Assembly: GCA_026182355.1 (NCBI GenBank)
Contig: JAPFBL010000315.1
Span: 62,001-126,000 of the forward strand
Length of the DNA: 64,000 nucleotides
Source of the DNA: Hermatobates lingyangjiaoensis
Lineage: Eukaryota > Arthropoda > Insecta > Hemiptera > Hermatobatidae
Direction of reading: 5' to 3'
Positions 10,318-21,994 of this stretch are shown here, piece after piece (the stretch's first letter is position 1; every line of letters starts with the position of its first letter). The notes below the pieces were generated by a model that made no database searches, was not told the DNA's origin, and saw only the letters and a program-made list of their open reading frames with translations. The translations under genes were made by a program, and so were the position numbers.

Positions 10318-13300
10318 TCACGCTGAAATGTTTTGAATGTGTTTAATGTTTGAATTTACTAAATGATTTGTCGTGACAGATGCTCATTTGTGGAGAGAGA
10401 AGCAGGGACGGTTTGACATGGGTTTCTAAAGTTCGTCACGCTGAAATGTTTTGAATGTGTTTAATGTTTGAATTTACTAAATGATTTGTCGTGACAGATG
10501 CTCATTTGTGGAGAGAGAAGCAGGGACGGCTTGACATGGGTTTCTAAAGTTCGTCACGCTGAAATGTTTTGAATGTTCAGATATTCTTATCATTAAGAAC
10601 ACCAAATAAAATTTACTGAATGAAAGTAATTTGTCGTGATAGATGCTTATTTGTGGTGAGAGAAGCAGGGTCGGTTTGACATGGGTTTCTAAAGTTCGTC
10701 ACGCTGAAATGTTTTGAATGTTCAGATATTCTTATCATTAAGAACACCAAATAAAATTTACTGAATGAAAGTAATTTGTCGTGACAGATGCTTATTTGTG
10801 GTGAGAGAAGCAGGGACGGCTTGCCATGGGTTTCTGAAGTTCGTCACGCTGAAATGTTTTGAATGTTCAGATATTCTTATCATTAAGAACACCAAATAAA
10901 ATTTACTGAATGAAAGTAATTTGTCGTGACAGATGCTTATTTGTGGTGAGAGAAGCAGGGACGGCTTGCCATGGGTTTCTGAAGTTCGTCACGCTGAAAT
11001 GTTTTGAATGTTCAGATATTCTTATCATTAAGAACACCAAATAAAATTTACTGAATGAAAGTAATTTGTCATGACAAATGCTTATTTGTGGTGAGAGAAG
11101 CAGGGTCGGTTTGACATGGGTTTCTAAAGTTCGTCACGCTGAAATGTTTTGAATGTTCAGATATTCTTATCATTAAGAACACCAAATAAAATTTACTGAA
11201 TGAAAGTAATTTGTCGTGACAGATGCTTACTTGTGGTGAGAGAAGCAGGGTCGGTTTGACATGGGTTTCTAAAGTTCGTCACGCTGAAATGTTTTGAATG
11301 TGTTTAATGTTTGAATTTACTAAATGATTTGTCGTGACAGATGCTCATTTGTGGAGAGAGAAGCAGGGTCGGTTTGACATGGGTTTCTAAAGTTCGTCAC
11401 GCTGAAATGTTTTGAATGTGTTTAATGTTTGAATTTACTAAATGATTTGTCGTGACAGATGCTCATTTGTGGAGAGAGAAGCAGGGACGGCTTGACATGG
11501 GTTTCTAAAGTTCGTCACGCTGAAATGTTTTGAATGTTCAGATATTCGTTATCATTAAGAACACCAAATAAAATTTACTGAATGAAAGTAATTTGTCTGA
11601 CAGATGCTTATTTTGTGAGAGAAGCAGGGCGGTTGCATGGGTTTCTGAAGTTCGTCACGCTGAAATGTTTTGAATGTTCAGATTTCTTATCATTAAGACA
11701 CCAAATAAAATTTACTGAATGAAAGTAATTGTCTGACAATGCTTATTTGTGGTGAGAGAAGCAGGGTCGGTTTGACATGGGTTTCTAAAGTTCGTCACGC
11801 TGAAATGTTTTGAATGTTCGTTTCTGTTAGACAAAAAATTTACTATGAAAGTATTTGTCGTGAAGATGCTTATTGTGGGAGGAAGCAGGGTCGGTTTGAC
11901 ATGGGTTTCTAAAGTTCGTCACGCTGAAATGTTTTGATGTGTTTAATGTTTGAATTTACTAAATGATTTTCGTGACAGATGCTCATTTGTGGAGAGGAAG
12001 CAGGGCGGTTGACATGGGTTTCTAAAGTTCGTCACGCTGAAATGTTTTGAATGTGTTTAATGTTTGAATTTACTAAATGATTTGTCGTGACAGATGCTCA
12101 TTTGTGGAGAGAAGCAGGGACGGCTTGACATGGGTTTCTAAAGTTCGTCACGCTGAAATGTTTTGAATGTTCAGATATTCTTATATTAGAACACAAATAA
12201 AATTTACTGAATGAAAGTAATTTGTCGTGACAGATGCTTATTTGTGGTGAGAGAAGCAGGGTCGGTTTGACAGGGTTTCTAAAGTTCGTCACGCTGAAAT
12301 GTTTTGAATGTTCAGATATTCTTATCATTAAGAACACCAAATAAAATTTACTGAATGAAAGTAATTTGTCGTGACAGATGCTTATTTGTGGTGAGAGAAG
12401 CAGGGACGGCTTGCCATGGGTTTCTGAAGTTCGTCACGCTGAAATGTTTTGAATGTTCAGATATTCTTATCATTAAGAACACCAAATAAAATTTACTGAA
12501 TGAAAGTAATTTGTCGTGACAGATGCTTATTTGTGGTGAGAGAAGCAGGGACGGCTTGCCATGGGTTTCTGAAGTTCGTCACGCTGAAATGTTTTGAATG
12601 TTCAGATATTCTTATCATTAAGAACACCAAATAAAATTTACTGAATGAAAGTAATTGTCATGACAAATGCTTATTTGTGGTGAGAGAAGCAGGGTCGGTT
12701 TGACATGGGTTTCTAAAGTTCGTCACGCTGAAATGTTTTGAATGTTCAGATATTCTTATCATTAAGAACACCAAATAAAATTTACTGAATGAAAGTAATT
12801 TGTCGTGACAGATGCTTACTTGTGGTGAGAGAAGCAGGGTCGGTTTGACATGGGTTTCTAAAGTTCGTCACGCTGAAATGTTTTGAATGTGTTTAATGTT
12901 TGAATTTACTAAATGATTTGTCGTGACAGATGCTCATTTGTGGAGAGGGAAGCAGGGTCGGTTTGACATGGGTTTCTAAAGTTCGTCACGCTGAAATGTT
13001 TTGAATGTGTTTAATGTTTGAATTTACTAAATGATTTGTCGTGACAGATGCTCATTTGTGGAGAGAGAAGCAGGGACGGCTTGACATGGGTTTCTAAAGT
13101 TCGTCACGCTGAAATGTTTTGAATGTGTTTAATGTTTGAATTTACTAAATGATTTGTCGTGACAGATGCTCATTTGTGGAGAGAGAAGCAGGGACGGCTT
13201 GACATGGGTTTCTAAAGTTCGTCACGCTGAAATGTTTTGAATGTTCAGATATTCTTATCATTAAGAACACCAAATAAAATTTACTGAATGAAAGTAATTT

Positions 13301-13395
13301 GTCGTGACAGATGCTTATTTGTGGTGAGAGAAGCAGGGTCGGCTTGCCATGAGTTTCTAAATTTCGTCACGCTGAAATGTTTCGATTCAACAAGT
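10318..13395. repeat. Tandem satellite of 118-bp and 145-bp monomers
   Basis: About 23 head-to-tail monomers start at acgctgaaatgttttgaatg. Two monomer classes alternate: a long one (145 bp, with ttcagatattcttatcatta) and a short one (118 bp, with tgtttaatgtttgaatttac). The starts I counted are 10320, 10438, 10556, 10701, 10846, 10991, 11136, 11281, 11399, 11517, 11657, 11797, 11921, 12034, 12150, 12291, 12436, 12581, 12725, 12870, 12988, 13106, 13224 and 13368 (the last broken). The order short-short-five long-short-short occurs twice (10320-11517 and 11921-13106). The array lies wholly inside one Dscam intron. Confidence 0.93.
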
Positions 13396-13590
13396 TTCTT
13401 ATTTGTAAGAACAGCAATTAAAAATCCCTGGATAAAAACATTCCAACTTTCGTTTTCAAGATTAAGAATCAAACTGAGTTAATCGAACGTAAGATAAAAT
13501 AAAGAAAAAAAGCTAAAACAATTATTTTAAGGGAAAGCTGGATATTTGACCATCTTCGATAAACCACGAAGACAAATATAAATAATTTAC

Positions 13591-13752
13591 CATAATCTTT
13601 TCCTGGATAAAAGGTATCTCCTTTGTCTGTATTCCACGATGCTACCGTAACAAAATCCGCCACGAAAGAAGGAACAACACATTTGAAAACAGCCGCGTTA
13701 CCCCTTATGGCGTATTCCTTGTTTACATCTATGTCATACCATTGGGACACGA
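13591..13752 (-). CDS. Dscam1: Dscam1 alternative exon 4.1 (N-terminal half of Ig2)
   Basis: A 162-bp exon, phase 1 at both ends, encoding VVSQWYDIDVNKEYAIRGN, then AAVFKCVVPSFVADFVTV and ASWNTDKGDTFYPGKDYG. It shows the Ig B-strand cysteine (FKC), the conserved PSFVADFV core and the C-strand tryptophan (SW). The acceptor is ttgcag and the donor is gtaaat. It is the first copy in the array and stands 4.9 kb away from the other ten, beyond the tandem satellite. Its start (DIDVNKEYAIRGNAA) and end (FYPGKDYG) resemble the canonical arthropod form of this exon. It is an intact member with no frame break. Confidence 0.95.
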
Positions 13753-14745
13753 CTGCAACCAAAAGATTTTTTTTTCTATAATTTTACTAGAAATATTGAA
13801 TCTTGTCACTTTACTGTTTGATAAAACCATTTTAGAACAATAAGTACACAAAAACTATGTTTGCACATATGAAATATAACCCTTTTGTTGTACTTTTCAA
13901 TGAAATGGCCTATACTTCGTTTTTAATTTCCAAAATATACTTGTTATTCATTTTTTTATATAAGTACATTGAAAAGTGTTATTACGTCACAGTACGTTTA
14001 TCAGGAATGCACTTAAAACTAGCATATTAATTATTTGTTAAAAAAATATAACCACTATTACTTAAAGTTCATATTATCAGGCATGACGTCATGTGTGACT
14101 TTGCAATAGTAGTCGTCACAATGACTCCTCCCTCCTTCTGTTACTTATCAGCCAATAATAAAAGAGATGTTAGATTCACACAGGCAGGTGCTTCGGGACA
14201 CTCAACAAAACCATAGAAGAGCTTTTACCGTTGGACCCAGGAAAAGTGCTGAGTTTCTTGGAGGCGTTGAAGCTAACTGGGGTACTATAGTACAGAAGGG
14301 GGGAAAGTACAATAGTTCTTAGGACAAAGTACTACAATCACCCTCAACAAATAAATAAAGATTTACACGATTAGTTGTAGTAGTAGTTTCGGCTTAGTAG
14401 ATCGTTCATGGTTTGCTCGTCATACACTCAAATTGATATTGGAGCATCGTGCTGAATGTGTTCTAGCACATATTAGTGCTAGGTCATCATCATTAGCGAT
14501 AATTGTAATATCTTTATGACCCAGACATACTTTCACATGCTTTTCCTGTAATTTTTTTTTATTCCTACAGTCTTGTATAAAAATAAAATAATAAAAAAAA
14601 AGTATCAACATTTTCTATTATTTGTAATAGAATTTTAACACAATTGTATACGGAATTTGTATTGAAAACCCAAACTTTGGCATTTGAAAGTTTGTTTTTA
14701 AAACTAGAATATTTGATTTTTGTTACTTAAATTATGTTAAATTAT

Positions 14746-15263
14746 TGACCACATATATTTAACACTATTTTTCTTTTTTATCGAGGTTTGGTCTAGCTTC
14801 AATAATACAACACCTTTAAGCCGACGTTTCGTCTATATTTGTAGACATCTTCAGGGCTACATCAATACAGAATGTAATTACAATAACATGAAACATAATT
14901 ATAATACATTATTTAATTAATATACATAATTACCTTGGTATTTTTCTATTGATGGAAGGAACTTTATAATCAGACTTGATAACTCAAGACTTGATGACTC
15001 AAGTCCGATTAGAAGGTTCGAAAAACTGTCACTAGGGCAGCATACTAGGTGATTTGAACACAAACCGTTATGTAGTTGCTTCTGTATATTAATTAAATAA
15101 TGTAATATAATTATGTTTCATGTAATTGTAATTAAATTCTGTATTGATGGAGCCCTGAAGATGTCTACAAATATATAGGAAACGTCGGCTTAAAAGTGTT
15201 GTATTATTGAAGCTAGACCAAACCTCGATAAAAAAGAAAAATAGTGTTCAATATATGTGGTCG
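14746..15263. mobile_element. Family F inverted repeat with two hammerhead-like cores
   Basis: Left arm 14746-14932 and right arm 15083-15263 are inverted copies around a 150-bp centre. The left core on the minus strand (14820-14857) reads GCC, CTGAAGA, T, hairpin GTCT..AGAC, GAAAC, GTC, GGC. The flanking GCC and GGC can pair as stem I, and ACGT can form a two-pair stem III before the C17-like C. The right core on the plus strand (15152-15189) matches except for a changed hairpin side (atatag). Both arms share the outer wording ggtttggtctagcttcaata. Confidence 0.75.
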
Positions 15264-15794
15264 AGATAAGGAAATCATTCGTATGTATATATATATAACA
15301 ATTTGAGTAACAAAAATCAAATTTTTGTTTTTTTGAGAAAAAATAAGATGGTAATTACTTAGTATAATCAAGTGGTGTGACTTTGCAGTGTACTTACTTA
15401 ATCTACTTTTTACTGCAGGAAGACGGAAGGATGTCTGTAAATGGAGAGCAATAGATGCGCGGACCACGTTGGTCCCATTGAAATAGAAGTGAGTAGAGAG
15501 ACATGAAAAGGGAGCTGGCAAGTCCATTACAGTGGAGAGGACGTTTGGAACAATTAGCACAATTAATCATGGTCTGACCAGCCAGCACTGCGCTGTTTGA
15601 ACATTGCAACGGAATTGCTTCAGTGGGTAAATATATCCCGCTATTAACACAACATATTTGAAATTCAAATTATCCTGCCATCTTAATCATGTACATGACA
15701 GTATTTAATAATAAACGCGAGAAAATTGTATGTGATGCTTGTTACTGAAAATTAAGGACTATGAGTGTACTTGTAGATTACAACACCAACGCTC

Positions 15795-15981
15795 AAACCA
15801 CAATAAAAAAAATGAGAAAAAATACTAAAAATATTTTAACCGCGACAAGCGGTCTTCATCAGAGTCAAATCCCAACTAACGAAGACCGCTTGTTGTTTGA
15901 AAGATAGTCTTTTTTCTCATTTCTTATTGCGGTTTGACGGTTAACTGTTGCTTCACGTGTTTATTGTAAAATATTGTTATT
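15795..15981. mobile_element. Family A fold-back element
   Basis: The left arm starts at caaaccacaataaaaaaaat and the right arm ends at ttgcggtttgacggttaact. The left arm has CTGATGA followed by A and the GACCG hairpin on the minus strand, but the GAAA segment has decayed to TAAAA. The right arm keeps the hairpin but has lost the CTG. Confidence 0.65.
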
Positions 15982-16049
15982 TTATAAAATATATTATGAT
16001 TTTCAGTTCATTTTCAAACTTTTCTTGTCTGAGTTGAATATGATTTTTT

Positions 16050-16960
16050 TTTTTACTTTACTATAAGTAAAATATAGTGATCGCGAAAAAATTGGATCTC
16101 GAGATTTTGACGGAATTATATGTTTTGAGGTCTCAGAAGTCGTTTTATGAAGTTATTTTGATGATTTCTGTGCTCATGGGTTGTGGCCGGGGCGTTGCTA
16201 ACTTTATGCATTCCTATTAGATTTGATAGCACTACATTCTTTATAATTCTGGTACAAGATTGGATATCTTCTTTTTGTCTTTCGAGAGCGAGTTCTTTTA
16301 ATCGAAACAGCTCTTGTTAATTTTCGCTATAGATGTAATCTTAGAGTTTACTTAGATTTGACCCTATTGGTTGGGTGAGTGGGTATCCAAATTTTGTGGC
16401 AACGCTACGGTCCAGAATCTTTGATGGATCAAATTGATATTTTACAGAAAAAATTATGTCTTAACTGTTACAGAAAAAAGGGCCTCTTAATAGTGTAAAT
16501 GAAACCTATTGTTTCGGACCAATTATTCATGATGGGAAAGTAAGTCACTTTTTTTTTGTCCAAAAACCCGTTTTTAGATTACATTTTTTTTCTCCTAAAC
16601 TAATAATTTTAGTCTTGAAACTTTGGCATTATCTTTGAAGCTATAACAGCAATAAAAGAAAAATATACTCAGATTTTTAAAACAACAGGAAATATTTTTT
16701 TTCAATAAATAGTGAAAATGTTGACTTATAATTCAATCTGGAAGATTGTGAGAAAGATACAAGTCATACGATTTCATGGATTAAAATGAAACTAATCTAA
16801 TAACTTAATATGATATGTAAAAGAACATAATTCTTACTTTAAAAAAATCAGTGCCAATCACCATACAGATCTGATGCATTCCATGGTATGATGGATTAGT
16901 CTAACAAAATGCTGTAATCAATCTATATTTTGGAACATTCAACAAAAATTAGAATGAATT
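16050..16960 (+). repeat. Dispersed repeat R, copy 1
   Basis: It starts at actttactataagtaaaata and continues through gatcgcgaaaaaattgg, cagaagtcgttttatgaa, and ggcattatctttgaagc. The same wording occurs inverted at 59690-60935. The outer end is itself a short palindrome (actttactataagtaaagt in the other copy). No coding capacity is evident. It is an unclassified interspersed repeat, most likely a DNA transposon or Helitron derivative. Confidence 0.6.
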
Positions 16961-17514
16961 TAGATTGATTATTAAATTTTGGAATATGAATATGGTATTA
17001 TGGAATAAGTTCTGGTGTTGTGGTATGGAAGAGAGAAGTATGTGTTCTCAGAAGCGGAAAATTTGCTATCTGATAAACGATGCAAAATTCTTGATTTTTA
17101 TTGATATAAGATTCTTGGTTTTTGGAAATTTTAATGAAATAATTACATCATAATAAATAAATGACATTTCGTGTCTCGTAGGTGGCTGTTATTGATTTTC
17201 AGTAAGGAACATTAAATAAATTTTTGATGTTTATAAAATTTAAACATTCATAATTATAATTATGATAAATATGCTTATGATTATGATTATGATGATTATA
17301 AAATTTATAATTATTACGTTTTTTTCGGAATTTTTTCTATCTTCAGGAAAGGAGAAGTAGAAAAGGAAGAAAAAACACAGCAGGTGGAGACGTGAAAGCG
17401 TCCACCGACCGATCGAAGTTTTATATGTATTGAGTAAATCAGAAGTATTGAAAGTTTTAATGTTTCGTATTCAATCCTGTTTAAAGGTGAATGATTTGAA
17501 TGATAAGAAACTTA

Positions 17515-17625
17515 ATTATTAGTAGTTGATAACAACGAATGGTAGTGGGAAACACTGATCAGTAGTTGGTAACACTGAATGCTAATTTGTAACTACTGAT
17601 TAGTAGTTGGTAACACTGAATTTTT
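17515..17625. repeat. Short minisatellite
   Basis: Three diverged units of roughly 35-38 bp contain agtagttggtaacactgaa and variants. Nothing suggests a function. Confidence 0.6.
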
Positions 17626-17734
17626 TGATTGAATCCACTGAAATAAAATATTTACAGGTTTACTTAAAGGTTTTTAAAAACGTAATAAGTTAATATCAAA
17701 ATTAGAAGAATAAAATTGTAACATATAAAAAATC

Positions 17735-18440
17735 AACACTAATATAATTTCTCATGCTTTCCATGGTTTTTTAATTTGTCTCATAAAATACTCTTATCAA
17801 TCTATATTCTATATGTTGCACCCATGAACAAAACAATATCAGTGGTAATTTTTTTGTATTTACGTATCGTATTAACTAACTTTGGGTAATATTGTGTTGT
17901 AAGGGATGAATCTTTCCTATTATGTTGATGATAAATATCCAGTTTTTTATTACTCTGGTCTAATAGCTCATATCAATTATTTTTAAAAATTTCAAACCAT
18001 TAACTATGATAGTTTTAAATTATACTGAAAAGCCGGTCTTGAATTTCATTTGGATCATGGCTAGTTACTAATATTTTTTTTCTCAATATACATTTCGAGC
18101 TATAACAGTGTACAAGACGCAGGAAAAAGATAACACTTGCTAGAGTAAACTGGATTTTTAGGATTTTTGACAAAGGGAAAGAAAAGTATTTTTTTTTTTA
18201 AAAAAACTAGCATGTCATAAAATTCCCAGTATAATAATTACATAAAAGACCAAAATGTAAAACATAATTCAAAATTGAAAAAAATCTTTGAAGAATAATA
18301 ACTGATATTTTCTCAAATCTTAAATTAAAAAACATTTTTTCTTACATGTTTCTGACATTTTTCTGATAAAATAGGAATATTTTTAAGTTTTAAATGGGAA
18401 ACTTTGTCTTAAATTGTCAATATAGGAGGAGGTCAGATGA
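17735..18440 (+). repeat. Dispersed repeat R, copy 2
   Basis: The segment from ctttccatggttttttaat to actttgtcttaaattgtc is repeated in inverted orientation at 28090-28800, and partly at 59690-59970. Shared landmarks are aggaaaaagataacacttg, atttttgacaaa and catgtttctgacattttt. It overlaps copy 1 only in the ccatgg..aatctatatt segment, so copies 1 and 2 together may represent a longer element. Confidence 0.6.
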
Positions 18441-18554
18441 GTTATGTAAGATAACAAAAGGTATGTCAGACGAAACGTTGGCAAAAAGGTGATTCCGTAT
18501 ATTAACCCTGACCAAATTCCAAGAAGAAGAAAAAGTGTATATATATATATATAT

Positions 18555-18760
18555 TTGTAAAATTTGGAAGCAGTCCTTCATTTAAATATATATTGTTAAA
18601 TAACGCCCCATATTTGGCTTGTATAAGTTTCTTACATTATTTTTCCTGTTTCCGGAATTCCTTCCTCCTCTCTTCATTAAAACTATAAAGCTTATCACCA
18701 ATATTCCTGGTCGACATGTTTCGAATGTACTGCATTCATCATCAGGACAATAATGAGAGT
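18555..18760 (-). mobile_element. Family E element: hammerhead-like core plus Penelope-like ORF fragment
   Basis: On the minus strand a core at 18748-18710 reads GTC, CTGATGA, T, hairpin GAATG..CATTC, GAAACATGTC, GAC. GTC and GAC can form stem I, and ACATGT is a self-complementary stem III ending in the GTC cleavage-type triplet. Downstream is a broken reading frame: DKLYSFNEERRKEFRKQEK, a stop, then CKKLIQAKYGALFNNI and YLNEGLLPNFTNIY. It then ends in (TA)n. The NEGLLPNFTN wording resembles the N-terminal region of Penelope-like retroelement ORFs (inference from memory of the family). Confidence 0.65.
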
Positions 18761-18773
18761 GATAGTAAGATTG

Positions 18774-18779
<6 letters not shown>

Positions 18780-18836
<57 letters not shown>
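18780..18836. repeat. (TA)n microsatellite
   Basis: An uninterrupted run of about 28 TA units. Similar tracts in the window are attached to ends of fold-back elements, so they may be target sites or expanded element tails. Confidence 0.95.
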
Positions 18837-18839
<3 letters not shown>

Positions 18840-18849
18840 TATGAGCCGC

Positions 18850-19100
18850 TTATTTTGAAAGTGGCCTAATTCCATTTATGTTAAAATCGAGATATTTAAG
18901 GGTTTGCGTTTTACAAAATTTAAAAATATTGTCATTTTATTTATCAACTAATTTTTGTTATAAAAAAAAAGTAATTTTAAATAAATTTTGTACAATTTGC
19001 TGCAAAAGGTAAAGATAACGTAAAAATGTAATTATTTAAATAGCTAGCTAAATTTTTTTGGAAAATGGAATTAGGCCACTTTCAAAATAAACGGCTCATA
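18850..19100. repeat. Inverted repeat (palindromic element) between TA tracts
   Basis: The words gagccgcttattttgaaagtg and ggcctaattccattt near 18843-18877 recur inverted near 19065-19098 (aatggaattaggccac, tttcaaaataaacggctca). The spacer is about 190 bp of AT-rich DNA. This looks like a non-autonomous element with terminal inverted repeats of about 40 bp beside TA dinucleotides, as Tc1/mariner-type MITEs have. No ORF is present. Confidence 0.6.
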
Positions 19101-19218
19101 TATATAGAAGGTTTATATATACAGAATATTTCGAATGTTTTCTTTATCTCGGCTTGTCTTCTTTATTTTTTCTTTTAAAAAGAAAAATAGTGTTGTATAT
19201 ATATATTTATATATATGA

Positions 19219-19310
19219 TCAAACCACAATATGAAATGGGGAAAAAAAGACTTAATCATGGTTTGATCATTGATTGTTGTTTTACGTGTTTATGTGAAAT
19301 CTTTATATAT
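19219..19310. mobile_element. Family A fold-back, internally deleted
   Basis: Only the outer arms remain: gatcaaaccacaatatgaaa and the inverse ending in ttgttttacgtgtttatgtg. The hammerhead-like core has been lost from both arms. TA tracts lie on both sides. Confidence 0.7.
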
Positions 19311-19319
19311 ATATATTGT

Positions 19320-19573
19320 AAACAAAAAAACGATCCAAAAGGACAACAAAAGTTTTTCGATGAATCACAAACACAGAACTAAGGAACAAACACACTTAGT
19401 GTCTCTAATTTTCGGTTGAACCGTCATCAGGAGAGTTGAGATAAGGACACCAAGCGCACTTGTGAAGCGACGGTTGGGTCATCAACTCTCCTGATGACAG
19501 TTCAACGAAAAATTAGAGACAGTAAATGTGTTTGTTCCTTAGTTCTGTGTTTGTGATTCATCGTGAAACGTTT
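19320..19573. mobile_element. Family C fold-back with paired hammerhead-like cores
   Basis: The left core on the minus strand (19402-19434) reads TCTC, CTGATGA, C, hairpin GGTT-C-AACC, GAAA, ATT, A, GAGA. TCTC and GAGA can form stem I and AATT a minimal stem III. The right core on the plus strand (19487-19519) keeps CTGATGA and GAGA but has a damaged hairpin (agttcaac). The arms extend outward through the wording aaggaacaaacac and its inverse. Confidence 0.75.
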
Positions 19574-21696
19574 ATATATATATATTGTTGGGTTGGTAGC
19601 AACAACAATCCATTAATAATAATTATATATAACATAGTTATTTATTCATTTTTCATTGCATTAGTGCTCACCATTTTCCCTTGGAGTGCAGTGTATAGTT
19701 ATAATGAAAAATGTATAGTTATGCAAATGAATGTTTTTGTTTTAGCTTAATTTCTGAACCATTTCTAATGCAAAGAAAAGTCGAAAGAAAACTGGAAATA
19801 ATGAGCAAGAAAATAGTCAATAGAAAAACTGGTGCAAATTTTAATTCAACATCGGTAAGTTTTCTATGTTCAAATATCAAAGTTCCGATTCAAAAATTCA
19901 AATGTATTCCTGATATAATTTTTATTGTATTCTATTCCAGGATAAAACGCTATATGAATCCTAAAATGAAAATAACCCTTCTTGTTAGGGTCAACAAGAT
20001 AGTTGTTTAATATCTATTAAACTTAAGTTAAACTTAACTAACTATTAACTTAAGTTAGCCTTAAGTTTTATTTTAGTATTTCTTGTTCAGTTAATAGTTA
20101 GATTTTTATTTTACATATTTAAGTTAAAAAAAGTAAAGTATAAATGAATTTAAGGAATAAAAATAACACAAATTAAACATTAATATTTAAATTTTTGCTA
20201 TCGAAGGAAGTTTTTTTTATTTTTAAAAAGCAGAATTTCATTTATTTTTTTTTGCGTGAGTTTAGCCATAGTAAACTTACATTTCTTTCAAATCTGACGG
20301 AACCTTTCGATTTCTTTTATAATTATAATATTCAGAGTAAAAGAAATTTGATGGTTTTCTCGCTGCGTTCAAAAGGTTTTTCAAGTCCTTTAAGTGTAAA
20401 GCGAGAGCAGGTCTGCCTAGGTTTTCTTTCTTCTCTTCATTTTCAAACATTTTTGTTTCAAACGACGTCTTTATTTAAAAAATTCAATAGTTTGTGCTTT
20501 TAAGGATATCATTAAAAAATGACTCTTTGCTCTTAATCGTTCTTTATCTTTGTGTACCAGTTATTATGGAATACTGCTGAAAAATAATTTTATATTTTTA
20601 ATCCGAACAATGCTTGCTAAAATGGAAACTTGTGAATCGGAGTTAGTAAAGGTTAGCTTTAGATGTATGCATCTTGAAGAAACTGGTTGCTTAGTGACGA
20701 GCCATCAGGAACTATTGCGTGTTTTACTCAGATAGCATGCTAGGGTCCAGAATGATGCAATTGGGCTTGTCAACTCTAATTGGCCTTTAATGACATTCAT
20801 ACATTCTTCACGACACAAGAGGTTTTGAAAAAAAAAAAAACTTATAAAGTTCTCTAACAAATACTCCAGCCCTTTTCATACTAAATGTCTAAAAAAAAAA
20901 AAAATGAACTAACAAAAATTACATAATGAATAACTTGTATACGACTTTATCAATAAGTTCTACAATACTATAGGAGAAGGAAAAAAATGGAAATTTTTAA
21001 TTTTTCATGAGCTACGAGTATGTAAGCAGTAATAGTGTGGTATTTATTCATGATTAGAGAGGAAAGGAAACTAACTATTCATACACCAAGTGTTTCGTAC
21101 ACCAAGTGTAATTAAATTTTTTAGTTTAAAAAAAGTTAAGTCTTTTTTGAGTGAGAAAACTTAGTTTATTTCCCCTCTGATCTTTATTCATTTCTAATGA
21201 CAAAAGTAAAACTTGTTTCATTTGTAAAAATTTCCTTGTATGGTTTAAATTAAGTTTATTGAAAGAATAAACTTAAAATTTGTTTTTCCGTTCTTTGTTT
21301 ACATAGAAAGGTTATTTTTTTTCGATATGTGATATAGTATTTCTTATAACATTTTTTTGTTATGTAAAGGCAGTTAGTTAAATTTTTTAGTCTACTGCCA
21401 TATACTATATATTATCATAGTCACCCAAAGTTATTTAATAATAACAATGATATAAGGTGATTAATTAAACATTATATATGTATTTGATATTTTGGTAATT
21501 GTTGCAAGTAAATTTTTCCTTGTTTTAAAATACAATTCTTGCGAAAGAAGAAAGAGGTGCTTTGCTATTCTAAAAATTATAATTTTCAAAAACTTCGAAA
21601 ATTTTTTTCCGTTATTTTGTAGCCTTTTATCGAACAGAATTAAGTATATTTTTTCATTTATTTTGAACCAGTATATATTATTATGACATTTGCAAG

Positions 21697-21985
21697 TTTA
21701 GGGGACAGGTTAGCTCAGTGGTTGGGGTTTGATATCCACCTGGCCCTCGATTTATTCACGCAGGAGGTGAATAAATCTAAGTACGTCGTCCCTCGGAGAA
21801 CGACGTTAAAACCGTCGGTCCCAAGCCTGTACGATATCAGGTACTCGTTATAGATCCCTACTCTAAATACAGTTATGTTAGGCAAAATTTAGGACTCCAA
21901 AGGTAGAATCAATCTTCATTGTTTTGTATCACAAAGGGCCAATGCTCGGCCTACGTTTGTACCCTTGTGGGACCGCCACTGCAAC
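21697..21985 (+). mobile_element. tRNA-derived SINE, tail type A
   Basis: It begins with caggttagctcagtggttg (box A type), but the box B region is damaged (ggggtttgatatccacc). The shared body follows: ggccctcgatttattcac, gtacgtcgtccctcgg, ccgtcggtccc, gtacgatatcaggtactcg and ggcaaaatttagga. It ends with tail A: ggccaatgctcggcctacg and gggaccgccactgcaacc. RNA polymerase III-type promoters and LINE-dependent spread are expected for such elements. Confidence 0.85.
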
Positions 21986-21994
21986 CTAACCTAA

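Larger units (their letters stand above)
8711..13590 (-). other. Long intron between exon 4.1 and exon 4.2
   Basis: This 4.9 kb intron is dominated by a tandem satellite (10318-13395). At 9290-9470 a stretch rich in aaaataaaagatata is duplicated in diverged form. At 9880-10318 there are diverged fragments of the satellite monomer. No additional exon 4 copy is visible in it. Confidence 0.75.

Noticed and set aside
10318..13395. Regular spacing of repeats considered as a CRISPR array
   Set aside because: Monomers are 118-145 bp with no unique spacers, in a eukaryotic intron. It is a satellite.
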